Part shown: positions 37,560 through 47,300 of the stretch, piece by piece
Numbering within the stretch: position 1 is the first letter of the stretch
How the letters are laid out: every line of letters starts with the position of its first letter
Assembly (NCBI GenBank): GCA_021186555.1
Contig: JAJKFL010000005.1
Coordinates: 28,522,635-28,586,634 of the forward strand
Direction: 5' to 3'
Source: Reticulitermes speratus
Taxonomy: Eukaryota; Arthropoda; Insecta; Blattodea; Rhinotermitidae
DNA: 64,000 nt
The notes under the pieces: generated by a model
Database searches by the model: none
Told to the model about the DNA's origin: nothing
The model's input: the letters and a program-made list of their open reading frames with translations, nothing else
Program-made: the position numbers and the translations under genes

Positions 37560-38160
37560 AAGTAACAGATTATAAAGCATTAGCTGCAGCATGCTAAGGA
37601 GGCAGATCTGAAGATGGTGAATCGCTACTTTTCCTTTTGTCTTCTATCATGTAGGTACACTACCTCCTTCAGGCAGAAAACTGTAATGCAAACAACAGCT
37701 GGCTTCGAGTCTGGACCTCCCGCATTTAATGATCAACCAAGCATGAATAGCTACAAGGCAACTGGTAAAAAAGATTTCTATAAAAAAACGTAAAATACAT
37801 GGAGTCAGAAATTCATTGGCCTTTGCAAAGTACGTTATTGTTGTATTTAAAAGAGGACGGCAACATGACAACTCTGAATATGGTAATGATATTTACTCGG
37901 CAATTGCGGTCTTCTCTGACAAAGGGGATATTCGCAACAACAGTGATTCACACTGAAATGACTCCCATCGCCTAAACCTTCAGAGAACAACAGCTACTAC
38001 TTGTATTTGTACCACCTGCATTACACGTTCAGCATCTCTGCATACTGAACACATTGCGTATGTGTGCTTACCCTGTGATCATCAGAATAAATAATGATTA
38101 ACCGAACGGTTTCTGTAAGACATAATTGTAAATAGGCTTAAAATTTACGCGTGGAGTCAG
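37560..38160. other. No gene seen
   Basis: Unique AT-rich DNA; a 74-codon minus-strand frame at 37647-37871 has no recognisable motif. Confidence 0.5.
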
Positions 38161-38164
38161 AATA

Positions 38165-38360
38165 GCATAGTCAACATAGCGACTGACTTCCGGTTGGACG
38201 ACGCGGGGATCAAATCCTGGCAGGAGCAAGAAACGTCTCTCTTCTCCCAAACGTCTAGACCGGCTCTGGCGCCCATTCAGGCTCCTATTTAATGCATACC
38301 AGGGTTACTTACCGTGGTAAAGCGGTCGGGCGTGAGGTTTACCACTTAACTCCATGTAAT
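38165..38360 (+). mobile_element. tRNA-derived SINE, family B, copy 2
   Basis: Plus strand: GGTTGGACGACGCGGGGATC then AAATCCTGG (B-box region), GCAAGAAACGTCTCTCTTCT, then TGGCGCCCATTCAGGCTCC, the diverged equivalent of the family landmark. It is followed by GGTAAAGCGGTCGGGCGTGA, matching the 16.65-kb copy. Boundaries are approximate. Confidence 0.58.
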
Positions 38361-38429
38361 GTAGATATAAAAATGAGTGTAGCTACATTTGTTATGCCTT
38401 TATAGAGTGGGCAAGGACAACTGTAACTT

Positions 38430-38430
38430 T

Positions 38431-38466
<36 letters not shown>

Positions 38467-38726
38467 GGGCCCCGCAGCTACGGACGCACCGCAGCCTTGA
38501 GGCTTATTGTGCAACCCTGTGATGAAGATGATTATTTTCTTTTCGTTTTTCCCTGTAATGGAGCACCGGTGGAATGAAATTGACAGGGAAAACCGAAGTA
38601 CTCGGGGAAAAACCGGTCCTAGTGCCACTTTGTCCACCACAAGTCCCACATGGACTGACCCGGGATCGACTACGTGCCTCCGCGGTGAGAGGCCGGCGAC
38701 TAACCGCCTGAGCCATGGCACGGCCT
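38430..38726 (-). mobile_element. tRNA-derived SINE, family A, copy 3, with (CA)n tail
   Basis: Minus-strand copy with head GGCCGTGCCATGGCTCAGGC (A box) and a full-length body. Its 3' end runs into about 30 bp of (CA)n, which appears as (TG)n at 38434-38463 on the plus strand. A 12-bp direct repeat, CAACTGTAACTT, at 38418-38429 and 38727-38738 brackets both the SINE and the microsatellite, showing that the dinucleotide tract belongs to the element's tail. Family A tails differ between copies. Confidence 0.9.
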
Positions 38727-38738
38727 CAACTGTAACTT

Positions 38739-39217
38739 AACTTTTACCTTTTTCAATATTTAAAAGAATTTCTTACTTCAAGTGGTTATGAAAATGTCAT
38801 ATGGTTAATATGAAACGGAGTGGAGAAGATCGAAGTCACTACACTGACAATGAAAAAGAAGGTTTATAAACAGAGGAAATAGCGATAATAAATGCGGAAA
38901 TGGTGTTCACATTAATCGATTATATCGAATGACCATGTCTTAATGTGAGTTAACTTTCTTCTTGTACCTAATGCGAAGTTCAAATCCTTACCCTTTTCCG
39001 TCAAATAAAGCCATCATTCTTCACTAAAATACACTGTATTGCGTCCCATATATTTAGAAAGTCAACATTAGGTACCTGAATTAATTCAAACTGATTGATT
39101 TTTAATGTGGAGTAAAATAGGGAGAAAGTCAAGTTTATTCATGACAAATTTGTTGACCGGCAATAATTTTTTTTTCCAACATTGATACAATTATTTTTCA
39201 ATTTTTGTGGAGTTCAT
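38739..39217. other. No gene seen
   Basis: Unique AT-rich DNA between two SINE insertions. Confidence 0.5.
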
Positions 39218-39230
39218 CCCATTGTGCTAT

Positions 39231-39475
39231 TTTTTTTCAATGGCTCGACAGCCCCTTGGGGGCCTAGGCCGCCTCACGATCACACACTTTTTAGACACAC
39301 CACACTCGTTAGGACTCCTTTGGACGAGGGACCAGCCCGTCGCAGAGACCTCTACCTGACAACATACAACACTCACGAGACAGACATCCATGCCCTAGGC
39401 GGAATTCGAACCCATAATCCCAGTAAGCCAGGGGCCGTAGACCCACGCCTTAGACCGGGCGACCACTGGGATCGG
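39231..39475 (-). mobile_element. tRNA-derived SINE, family D, copy 3, essentially full length
   Basis: The best family D copy: 245 bp between 13-bp direct repeats CCCATTGTGCTAT at 39218-39230 and 39476-39488. On the minus strand it begins GGCCGATCCCAGTGGTCGCC, has the A-box region CGGTCTAAGGCGTGGGTCTA and B box GGGTTCGAATTCC. It ends GGGGCTGTCGAGCCATTG followed by an A-run. A tRNA-derived head plus A tail is typical of LINE-mobilised SINEs. Confidence 0.92.
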
Positions 39476-39500
39476 CCCATTGTGCTATAAAAGTAACATA

Positions 39501-40830
39501 CGAGGTCTGTCCAAAAAGTATCCGACCTTGGGCCGGGAAAAAATTTCTGTATCTGGGTGGTTACAATATCTAATCCCCTTCAAAGTAGGCCCCTTGTGAC
39601 TCCACACACTTAGCCCAGCGGTCCTTCCATCGCTGGAAGCAATTCTGGAAGGCTTGTTTTGGAATGGTGTGCAGCTGCGCCGTCGCGTTCTGTATGATGT
39701 CCTCGCGGCTGTCAAAACGGGAGCCTTTTAGCGGTGTCTTCAATCTCGGGAACAGCCAGAAATCACAAGGAGCCATGTCAGGAGAGTAGGGAGCCTGGCG
39801 AACCTGCGGAATTCCGTGCTTAGCCAGGAAACCCTGGATCAGGTGTGATGAATGAGCTGGGGCATTGTCATGATGCAGCTGCCAGTTGCGTGCGTCCCAC
39901 AGCTCCGGTCTCTTGCGCCGAACTGCATCACGAAGATGACGGAGGACTTCTTGGTAGTACTCCTTATTAACAGTTTGGCCTAGTGGTGCGTACTCATGAT
40001 GCACAACACCCCGGTAATCGAAGAAAACAGTCAGTATCACCTTCACATTGCTCCGAACGTGTCGTGCTTTTTTGGGCCTCGGGGATGTTGGATGCTTCCA
40101 TTGTGACGACTGGACCTTGGTTTCCGGGTCATATCCGTACACCCACGACTCGTCACCAGTGATCACAGTCTTCAGGAACTCAGGATCCCTGTTGGCGCAC
40201 TCCAGCATGTCCTGCGCGACCTCTAGGCGGAGTTGTTGCTGCTCCGGCGAAAGCAGCTTGGGCACAAATTTTGCCGCCACTCTTCGCATGCCCACATCCT
40301 CAGTTAAAATCGTGTTTGCGGAACCTCTGCTGATCCCAACCTCATCAGCAATTTCCCGGACGGTCAAACGACGGTCCTCCATGATCAATGTCCGCACTTT
40401 GTCAATGACATCAGCATTTCGGCTCGTTGACGGTCTCCCGGAACGCTGGTCACTTCCGCCGACATGCGGCCATCTTTAAAGCGGTTGAACCACTCTTTAA
40501 TTTGAGTGACCCCCCATTGCATCATCACCGAAAGCCTGCTGAATTTTGCGGATTGTTTCCGCTTGGGTATCCCCAAGTTTCTGACAAAATTTGATGCAGT
40601 ATCGCTGCTCCAAACATTCTGTCATCTTGAGCGAAAAGAGAATGCGACGAACACGTGTTACACCACTTCGCTATCTGGCAGCGACAGACGCATCCGGCGG
40701 TGTTGCGAGGCAGCAAAAAATCACGCATGCGCATGAAAGTCCCTTCTACCACTACGCTCAGTTTCCCCACCCTTTTGCCATTACTTACCGCGGGAAAATA
40801 TATAGTCGGATACTTTTTGGACAGCCCTCG
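39501..40830 (-). mobile_element. mariner-family transposon, nearly complete
   Basis: A 1330-bp element with 26-bp terminal inverted repeats that differ at one position. The left end begins CGAGGTCTGTCCAAAAAGTA; the right end read inwards begins CGAGGGCTGTCCAAAAAGTA. TA dinucleotides lie directly outside (39499-39500 and 40831-40832), the mariner target duplication. It contains one transposase gene on the minus strand. Length and structure match an ordinary mariner. It lies 12 bp beyond the target duplication of the SINE at 39.23 kb. Confidence 0.95.
39570..40625 (-). pseudogene. mariner transposase (D,D34D), two compensating frameshifts
   Basis: Cut-and-paste DDE transposase. The start at 40625 gives MTECLEQRYCIKFCQKLGDT, the usual N-terminal helix-turn-helix opening; the C-terminal 275 codons (40397-39570) are open. 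Catalytic motifs: TGDESWVYGYDPE (first Asp), HHDNAPAHSS (second Asp) and YSPDMAPCDFWLF, whose last Asp lies 34 residues after the second, the mariner spacing. There are two frame breaks in the HTH region: an apparent extra G in a six-G run near 40512 on the minus strand, and an apparent lost base near 40455. Between them the frame is shifted (WGVTQIKEWFNRFKDGRMSA). Total length would be about 350 codons, normal for the family. All three catalytic residues are present. Confidence 0.93.
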
Positions 40831-40891
40831 TATCAACACTGACACACGTATTACCGTCAATTAGAATAAATGTTATTAGTTTCGTCAATAG

Positions 40892-40930
40892 ATGCTACAT
40901 GTTTCGGCCGTGTGGACCATCCCCAGGCAT
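40892..40930 (-). ncRNA. Hammerhead-ribozyme-like motif, locus 2
   Basis: Minus strand order: ATGC (stem I), CTGGGGA (core with one substitution from CTGANGA), one unpaired T, GGTC-CACAC-GGCC hairpin (stem II), GAAAC, AT, GTA (presumed cleavage triplet), GCAT (stem I). ATGC and GCAT pair perfectly. The core A-to-G change would be expected to weaken or abolish activity, so this looks like a decayed copy. Confidence 0.42.
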
Positions 40931-40991
40931 TAAAATACATGGTTTTAAAAACACAAGTAAAAATGCATGGAGATATTGTAAAACTTGTGAA

Positions 40992-41064
40992 ATCTCACAA
41001 ATTACACAAGCTATTTCAAACTGTATGTAGTAAAATGTTTGAAATGGCGTGTAATTTGTGAGAT
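40992..41064. repeat. 73-nt hairpin, pre-miRNA-sized
   Basis: A perfect 16-bp outer stem (40992-41007 with 41049-41064; ATCTCACAAATTACAC), a small asymmetric internal loop, a 9-bp inner stem (ATTTCAAAC with GTTTGAAAT) and a 15-nt terminal loop. It could be the centre of a fold-back element or a small-RNA precursor; nothing in the sequence separates these. Confidence 0.6.
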
Positions 41065-41071
41065 CCTTTTC

Positions 41072-41515
41072 CAAACAAATTAACCTGTAACGAACAAGGC
41101 CTAATTAATTTCACAAAACAGGAGAATTCTTCAGTAAACCTTAGTCCTTGAATGGCCAAGAAATTCCCCTCCTCCTGTGGCATCTGAAATTTCGTTGCCA
41201 CGTTCACAAGAACCGGCCACTAGAGCCTGTGCCCAACCAATTTCGTCGACGTTACAATCTCGTCTATTTACTTTATAATTTATAAGAAAATACTTTGAAA
41301 ACATTAGTCGGAAATTAAGAGAACACACAGGGCACATAGACATGAATAGGAAGATCAAATTAACATGAAATCTTAAGGAATGAAGTGTGAGAACTTACAA
41401 CGAATTCATTAGGCTCAGTAGAAGAACCAAGGACCGGCACTTGTGAAAATATGCATGAAATGGACAGTTTCATAATACGCGGGCTGGAAAATAGACTTAA
41501 TACTCACATAGAGAA
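41072..41515. other. Possible decayed repeat, no gene
   Basis: The minus-strand frame 41131-41358 includes WAQALVAGSCERGNE, which resembles peptides I recall as recurrent in insect repeat-derived predictions. I cannot name the element. Treat as an unassigned old repeat at best. Confidence 0.3.
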
Positions 41516-41520
41516 TGTTC

Positions 41521-41620
41521 CTTTTATCGTGTCCCTGAACACGGCAAATTTATCGCATAGAAAGGCTGCATCCGCCGGGACATGCCCTTGAAACTGGCGT
41601 GTTCAGGGACACGATAAAAG
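41521..41620. repeat. 100-bp fold-back with perfect 23-bp arms
   Basis: CTTTTATCGTGTCCCTGAAC (and three more bases) at 41521-41543 is exactly complementary to 41598-41620. The loop of 54 nt is GC-richer than the flanks. No target duplication is visible. Could be a tiny MITE or a hairpin RNA source. Confidence 0.75.
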
Positions 41621-41624
41621 CGAC

Positions 41625-43280
41625 CTCTCTCTTATTTCTCCCATCCGATCTCCACTTTCAGTCCATCGGAGTTATTTATATGCAAGTACAGAGAGAGAGA
41701 GACATTTCACTGAACCCAAAAACTGTAACCAATAACGGAGATCTTAAGGAACGAATTACCCTAGCGAGCCATGGAGTCGAGGGCATTAACTGATCAAAGA
41801 TTTAAGAAGCGAGTGCAAGCACAATGAATGATGGTATGTGTGAAAATATTGGACATGATTTGCTGACGTGGATGAAACAAAAATGCACTGATTACAGTCA
41901 TATATCTACAAACAGTAACTACAATCTCGGACATTGTAGCCTGTGATAGCGCTTTCCCTATTAAGGCACGATTCTCCTTTCTCGCCCTGTGTTCATTTTG
42001 GCTTATAATTTACGTGCCAAAGCGACGATTAATTACGTGAACAATAATGGAAGGTATTACACAGACGTGACTAGCATGCTCACACGTTGGACGCGTTAGC
42101 AGACGGTCAGGTAATATGGGATTCAAATGTAAATGTATCTCATAGTGACGCAAGCAGCTACGAATTAAACTGACTTCGTCATGCAGCGTTACTAAGTGGC
42201 TGAAGAAGTTTTCCGAATTGTATAAAACTCGAGAATTTATTACTGTGGTCATACGAGCTCCTTAATGGAAACTTTCTTCGGCCAGATGAATCCATTTCAC
42301 ACCCATACTCCGATACCATAAACCCCGTGGAAGAAGATCGAAGTGTTAGTCGTTTTAAGGGTTCTACTACCCTTACTTTATTGAAAGGATATTAGGATTT
42401 CCATTTCACCCTTTGTACCTAATCATAATAAGATACTTAGTGCAGAATATAAATTATGAAGCTCCTCACTATGCAGTATTCTCCTGCTTCCTGTTATTTA
42501 CCATGTCTTAGGTACAAATATTCACCTCAACCACTTGTTCTCAAATATTAGCCTATTGTTGATGTCTATGTCAGTACAAATACATGTCCTTAAGAAGGCA
42601 ATACGAAGTTTTGCACACATATGCAACAACTAACCCATGAAGCAAAATCATTCTCTTAAAGCTGATTTTGATTCAGCCAGAGATAATTATTACGGAGTCA
42701 CAGTGGCCATAATAGAGCCTCTATGGATAATTTTTACAATTAATTGAGAAGCACGTACAAATTTTCATGGAGAATTTAGAATAGGTACAACGATGTAAAG
42801 TATGTCACTCAGTTCAGGAGTTATCAAAATGCATAGTTTCATAAATGAATCATAATTCGATGGGAACAACTAATGTGATATTTGGGGCAGAATGACGTAG
42901 AATTTATAGTGGGTTGCTCATGGACTGTGTTTCTACAGGAAGCGCTGTCGATATCTCGAAGCTTTCCAGTGTGGATTTAAATGCAAGCCAAAATCCAAAG
43001 CCGCCAATAAGTGGTCATGTCGTGATTGAAGAAACAGAAGCCGCGTGACTCACGGGTCCCCGTTACTTATTGTTATAGATCTATTTAATTGTTACGTGTG
43101 CACCCCTCTCCACCCGCGCTCGGCCCTCACCCCGGGCTTCGAGAGGTCACACGGATCGAGGGGCGTGGTGGAAACATGTTATCTACTGCAGAAAACAGCG
43201 TGATGCAGAAATTTATCAATACGAATCCAGAGAATAGTGATTAAAAAGTACTTATTTTTAAAAAATATTTTAAATTACAT
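41625..43280. other. No gene seen
   Basis: Unique AT-rich DNA with the dispersed motif GGCCAGATGAATCC at 42280-42293 and a GC-rich patch at 43090-43165 that I cannot assign. A minus-strand frame at 42010-42252 has no recognisable domain. Confidence 0.5.
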
Positions 43281-43284
43281 ACAT

Positions 43285-43480
43285 AAACCCTAACATTATA
43301 AATTCTATATTTTGTCCACAGAGTGTATGTATGTGTTTCGTGTGGTTTTAAAAATAAACACAAATGGGTTTTCCTAACCTGCATCACTAACTGGTCTTTC
43401 TACGGGGAAAACAGCCTTCTCTGTAAGGTAGGGACTGAATTTTTAATATTGTTCATATAAAGTTGATTTATTATTTAAAA
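43285..43480 (+). repeat. Old AT-rich dispersed repeat, copy 1
   Basis: Contains ACAGAGTGTATGTATGTGTT and, after about 80 bp, GAAAACAGCCTTCTCTGTAA with GGTAGGGACTGAATTTTTAA. The first word recurs at 45.70 kb (ACAGAGTGTACTCATGTGTT) and the last part at 46.40 kb (AGTAGGGACTTAATTTTTCA). Diverged, no ends found. Confidence 0.45.
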
Positions 43481-43499
43481 TGAAATTAATGTACTTAAA

Positions 43500-43670
43500 G
43501 AGGCAGGCCTAGTGTAGCAGTGTTGTAAATTCGAGCCCTGATGTCAGAGAAATAATTAGCAAGTGGATAGTTCAGGGATGTGTCCAGTGATGGTCTTCGC
43601 TGTTGCCAGTGTTGAACCTAAGGCTCTTGCTTACACAATGTTACGGAGTTAGACGTTAAATACAATACAC
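43500..43670 (+). mobile_element. Possible SINE relic
   Basis: AGGCCTAGTGTAGCAGTGTT followed by AAATTCGAGCCCTG gives a degenerate A-box/B-box pair about 25 bp apart. The segment ends in GACGTTAAATACAATACAC, a tail style seen in insect SINEs. No second copy in the window. Confidence 0.35.
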
Positions 43671-44189
43671 AAAGAAAACATTTTTATAGTGAGTACACAT
43701 TATTAAAAAAGGAATATTACAAAGCAAATAACTTTTTGGATAACCTTGGCAGTACCGTGCCCGAAAGTGCTTGCTACTTGCACGTCTAGTTCCCGTTAGA
43801 GGTCAGCTTATCTCTACTAGGCCATGACACCTGAGACACTGCGAATAACAAAGACCTTGCCCCTAGCTCTCTATAAATACTGATGCATTCCCTCAGAACA
43901 TTTGTGCAAAGGCAGAAGCCTGTACTGCCTCTACAGTTTGTGTGCACCTAATAACCAAAATTTATTGCTGAATCTGGCTATCTAGTTGAAGTTCTGAAAC
44001 CAAGATTTACATATTTTCTTACTTCCTCGTGTACAATTAACTACTAAATAGTTAACGAATGAATTCCAAAGAGCAGAGCCATTTTTCAGAAGCCACAATT
44101 CTCTCAGGTAGTCTAGAAATTTCCCTCAACGTATGAAGCACAAAAGTCCATTACAATATTTAAAAAGGCAGTCAATGGTCCCTTCGCAC

Positions 44190-44297
44190 GACAGATAAAT
44201 CAAACCCACATCCTCTCATCCTATTTCCTCAAGATCCATTGTAATATTATCCCCCCACATACTCTTAGGTCTTCCAAGTGATCCTTTAGGCCTCATT
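44190..44297 (-). mobile_element. LINE ORF2 C-terminal scrap
   Basis: The minus strand encodes RPKGSLGRPKSMWGDNITMD then LEEIG before a stop. This matches the basic GRPKxxWxDNIxMDLxEIG block near the C-terminus of RTE-like LINE proteins. About 35 codons are recognisable. It belongs to neither of the other two LINE families seen here, as far as I can judge. Confidence 0.6.
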
Positions 44298-44299
44298 TG

Positions 44300-45190
44300 T
44301 GTACATTAAAGTACATTTCCTTCCATTCACACAGTACTTCAAAGAGAATGAGTTTGTTGAGATACTTAGCTCGACGGGAAGGTGACAAACAGAAAATACA
44401 GAAATTTATCTCTTTCCTTTTACCTGCTTTTACTTACTCACTTCTTTCCACATTCCTCTCTGTGTCTTCTCCCCCTTTCCTAATCCATTTTCCTCTCCTC
44501 ATTCCGGTAGCGTACATAACCTTTCAGGCCCTTTCCACACCGGCTTGATAATCTGAGTCTCTCTCTGTAGTTTTAGCGAAATTACTCCTAGATCTCATGA
44601 TAAGAGAAATCCAGAATTCTGCCTTCTGAAAAAAAAAACGGAATCCAATTCGAAAGGACCCACAGTGAATATTGGTATTCTGTACCTTTGTATTCCCCAC
44701 CCCACCCAGGGCGCCCCAGTGCTACACGAGTCTGTTGGGGCATCTTCTACGTCACAAACTCCTTCCCCTCCTTTCTCATCTGGCGCTTCTTCTCATTCAC
44801 TTTACTCCACTCATTCTATTTTCCTTCCTTTTCTAGTAAACCTTCACATTCTTCCCATTCTTCTTCCTTTCTCCTTATTCTCCTTGAGTAACTTGTTTTT
44901 ATTTATCCGTCGGATTGAGACTCGCGTGTGTTCTGATCCAGAGCGCTGGTCGTTCTGTACTCAAATAAGTTGTCCATGCTGGTTTGTGTTTTCTGCATTT
45001 GTCCGGTGCAGCTTCTGCGATACGGCGAGAGGCACTGCAGCGAAAGTACCGTTCGTCAAGTCTGACCTGTCGGAGCCTATGTTATTATACAGTGACGTCT
45101 CTGTCTCGGAAACTTCCAAATCATCAGGGCTAACAAATATACGCAACAAAACATTCATTACTAGAACGTAATATAAAATACACGACCCAC
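44300..45190. other. CT-rich block and shared interspersed segment, no gene
   Basis: 44390-44890 is strongly pyrimidine-biased (TTCCTTTTCTAG, CCTTCTTTCC-like words). At 44567-44700 the words AGCGAAATTACTCCTAGATC, CCAGAATTCTGCCTTCTG and TATTCTGTACC align with the interior of the hAT-type MITE at 31.96-32.19 kb, so a second, endless copy sits here. A 168-codon plus-strand frame spans 44665-45171, but its first two thirds are low-complexity serine and phenylalanine and I do not regard it as a gene. Confidence 0.45.
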
Positions 45191-45204
45191 ATAATGTGAG
45201 GTTT

Positions 45205-45280
45205 GAAATTCTGGTCTTCCAAGATGTTAAGCTAAGTCGTAACAGCCGACATGGGGTAACATCTCAGAAGACTACTTAAA
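45205..45280. repeat. Short inverted-repeat relic of the 8.5-kb fold-back family
   Basis: GGTCTTCCAAGATGTTA near 45212 faces TAACATCTCAGAAGAC near 45258 across about 28 bp. The outer words (GGTCTTC...) and the size resemble the shortened member at 31.1 kb. Diverged, no target duplication found. Confidence 0.45.
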
Positions 45281-46275
45281 ATACGTAATACTTGTGATCT
45301 ACTATTTTCGTTTAAAGTCTAAGAGTATGTGAGGAAAAATTTTAAATGTCACTTGTTTTAAGGCGGAATCTAATTTTAAAAAGACTAGCCGTTCCTAGAC
45401 CTAAACAAAGTACAGGAGCACTAGAAGTAAGGTATACATCTACACTAACGGCGTTACAGGAAGTTAATTGTTAACATTCACAACAGAACTCTTTACATTT
45501 CCGCAAAAAAGGAAAAGGCGACCAGGATGCTGGGGGGACCCAGACTTGGTCCGAACAAAGTTTGACCAGCACTAAGTATCTGTCCCAGCCGAGAATTAAA
45601 ATCTGTTGTCAGTACCTTGGCCAGTAACTGCAACATTTTGATGCTTAGCCTTTAATTTATGTACCACCAGTTTTAACATTCAAGAGTTCTACAGCCTGCC
45701 GACAGAGTGTACTCATGTGTTTTGTGTGTAGGCCTACATCAGGAAAAACAGCGATTTTTGGGTTATGTAATATTAACTCATTGGTATTTATAACCGAGAC
45801 TGTGTGTGTTTACTGCGCAGTAGGATATGGGTCTTTTATTTAGACAGATTACCTTTCGATCTTACAGGGTTAATTTCTTGGAAGCTAAAGTTTGAAAATA
45901 TCATTGAAGTGTTCCAGTAACCTGTGCCTGATCTTTTCTGAGTTTACGTCAAAAATTAAACTAATCTCCATAGTCATAACTAAGTTACATATAGATACTT
46001 TAGAAAATTAACTTTTTTAATAATATTCTCTTGGGAGTTATACGCCTTGTACCTTAGGAGTTACGTACGCTATATACCTACACGGAGTCACATACCAGAA
46101 GCCAGCTTTCTTCACAAAAATCGACTTTAGAGCACTAAATCGCACGTTAAATTTACACTGCACTTTATCATAAATAAAATAGCCAGTTCCAAATAATATG
46201 TCACCGCAGCTAAGAAGTTGTAGCGAATTAGGTTCTCAATCAAGTGCTTCACTTGTTAAAGCATACCGATAAATC
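45281..46275. other. No gene; part of an old repeat
   Basis: 45690-45800 carries the words ACAGAGTGTACTCATGTGTT and ATTAACTCATTGGTATTTAT; the latter also occurs near 1525-1545. Otherwise unique AT-rich DNA. Confidence 0.45.
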
Positions 46276-46279
46276 TATA

Positions 46280-46460
46280 TACTGTTTAGTGTAACGTCAA
46301 ATGGTTTTTTATTTTGCCTACGAACTTTATTATATGTTTTCTTACAATTTTCAGAATAAACAATTTTTGCCTTAAATAGCACTAAAGGGTAAATCTTATG
46401 TTTTCTGTGAAGTAGGGACTTAATTTTTCATATAAACTGCATTATTTACAAGAAATTCGT
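46280..46460 (+). repeat. Old AT-rich dispersed repeat, copy 2
   Basis: Includes TTTTCAGAATAAACAATTTT, AAATAGCACTAAAGGGTAAA and GTGAAGTAGGGACTTAATTT, in the same order as at 43.35-43.45 kb and 50.49-50.60 kb. Ends not defined. Confidence 0.45.
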
Positions 46461-46469
46461 GCTTCAACG

Positions 46470-47090
46470 GGTTACATCACCCATGATTCAAAGCCATAAC
46501 TTAACTTTCCAGCAGCCCGTACGATGCTATTTTCTGCCCATCAAGTAACAATTAGAACAGATTCGCGTGTCTCTTTTTTTACATTAAGGACTCCGAAACA
46601 AAGGAATGTTTATTAGCAGCACAACTACTTGTGACAGGTTTGTTTACTGCATTAAAAATTAAGACTGTTTTCTTTGTTGCGTTCCACGAGTCAAAATACC
46701 TTCATGCACTTTAGTAGTTGTCTAAATTGCAACTGGAATGATATATGACGTCGAAGATTACCTCACTGACTGTTACACGATATTGGTGGGCCACAGATAC
46801 AAATTCCACGTTGTCAAACACTTGAAAATCTCGTTCCGCTCTACGCAGGCGTCACGTACATACAAAATACTATGTAATATTTGAAGCCTTAACACTGAAT
46901 TACGCAATATGCATACATGCACGTCTATAGACGGAGATGAGTGGTTAGTGTTACGCTCTGGCCGCTTTATATTCGGTCAGCTTTAAACAGGGAGCTGGGT
47001 GTATCCCAGAACCTGTGTGGACATATTTGTGAAATATTCTTCATAAAATACATTTACATCGTAAAGGTCCAGGTTTAAATACTATCAATT
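46470..47090. other. No gene seen
   Basis: Unique DNA; 46935-47020 looks faintly SINE-like (GATGAGTGGTTAGTGTTACG) but has no B box I trust. Confidence 0.4.
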
Positions 47091-47094
47091 CAGT

Positions 47095-47300
47095 CAGTTT
47101 AGCGAATAGGAGAAAGGATTAAAGACCGCGGAATCGGGGTTTGATCCGCCGCAGGCAAGAGCGTTTTTCCACGGCGTCCAGAGAAGTTCTGGGGCCCACG
47201 CAGCCACCTATACAGAGGGTAGGAAGGGTGTGTCCCCTGGAAGACAGAACCACAGTAGGAAGCAGCATGATGCCTCTCGCCTGTTATCAAAGTTACTTCC
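47095..47300 (+). mobile_element. tRNA-derived SINE, family B, copy 3
   Basis: GGAATCGGGGTTTGATCCGC supplies the B-box region, followed about 60 bp later by the landmark GGGGCCCACGCAGCC at 47191-47205. The order matches copies at 16.5 and 48.1 kb. A-box region and ends uncertain. Confidence 0.6.

Larger units (their letters stand above)
40870..41070. mobile_element. Penelope-like or fold-back remnant
   Basis: Begins 40 bp beyond the mariner. It holds a hammerhead-like motif on the minus strand (40892-40930) whose downstream words CATGTAGC match the fold-back element at 51.6 kb, followed by a 73-nt hairpin at 40992-41064. I see no protein domain. Assignment to Penelope-like elements rests on the published link between hammerhead motifs with very short stem III and that class, so it is inference. 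Confidence 0.4.

Noticed and set aside
38392-38721. Frames over SINE family A (also at 3378-3707 and 22698-22998)
   Set aside because: The same peptide-like text appears at every copy because the SINE is conserved, not because a protein is.
40048-40479. 143-codon plus-strand frame
   Set aside because: Lies antisense to the mariner transposase gene; shadow of the minus-strand coding sequence.
44665-45171. 168-codon plus-strand frame, one of the longer ones outside transposons
   Set aside because: Its first two thirds lie in pyrimidine-rich low-complexity DNA (serine, phenylalanine and proline runs); no domain, and it overlaps a dispersed repeat.
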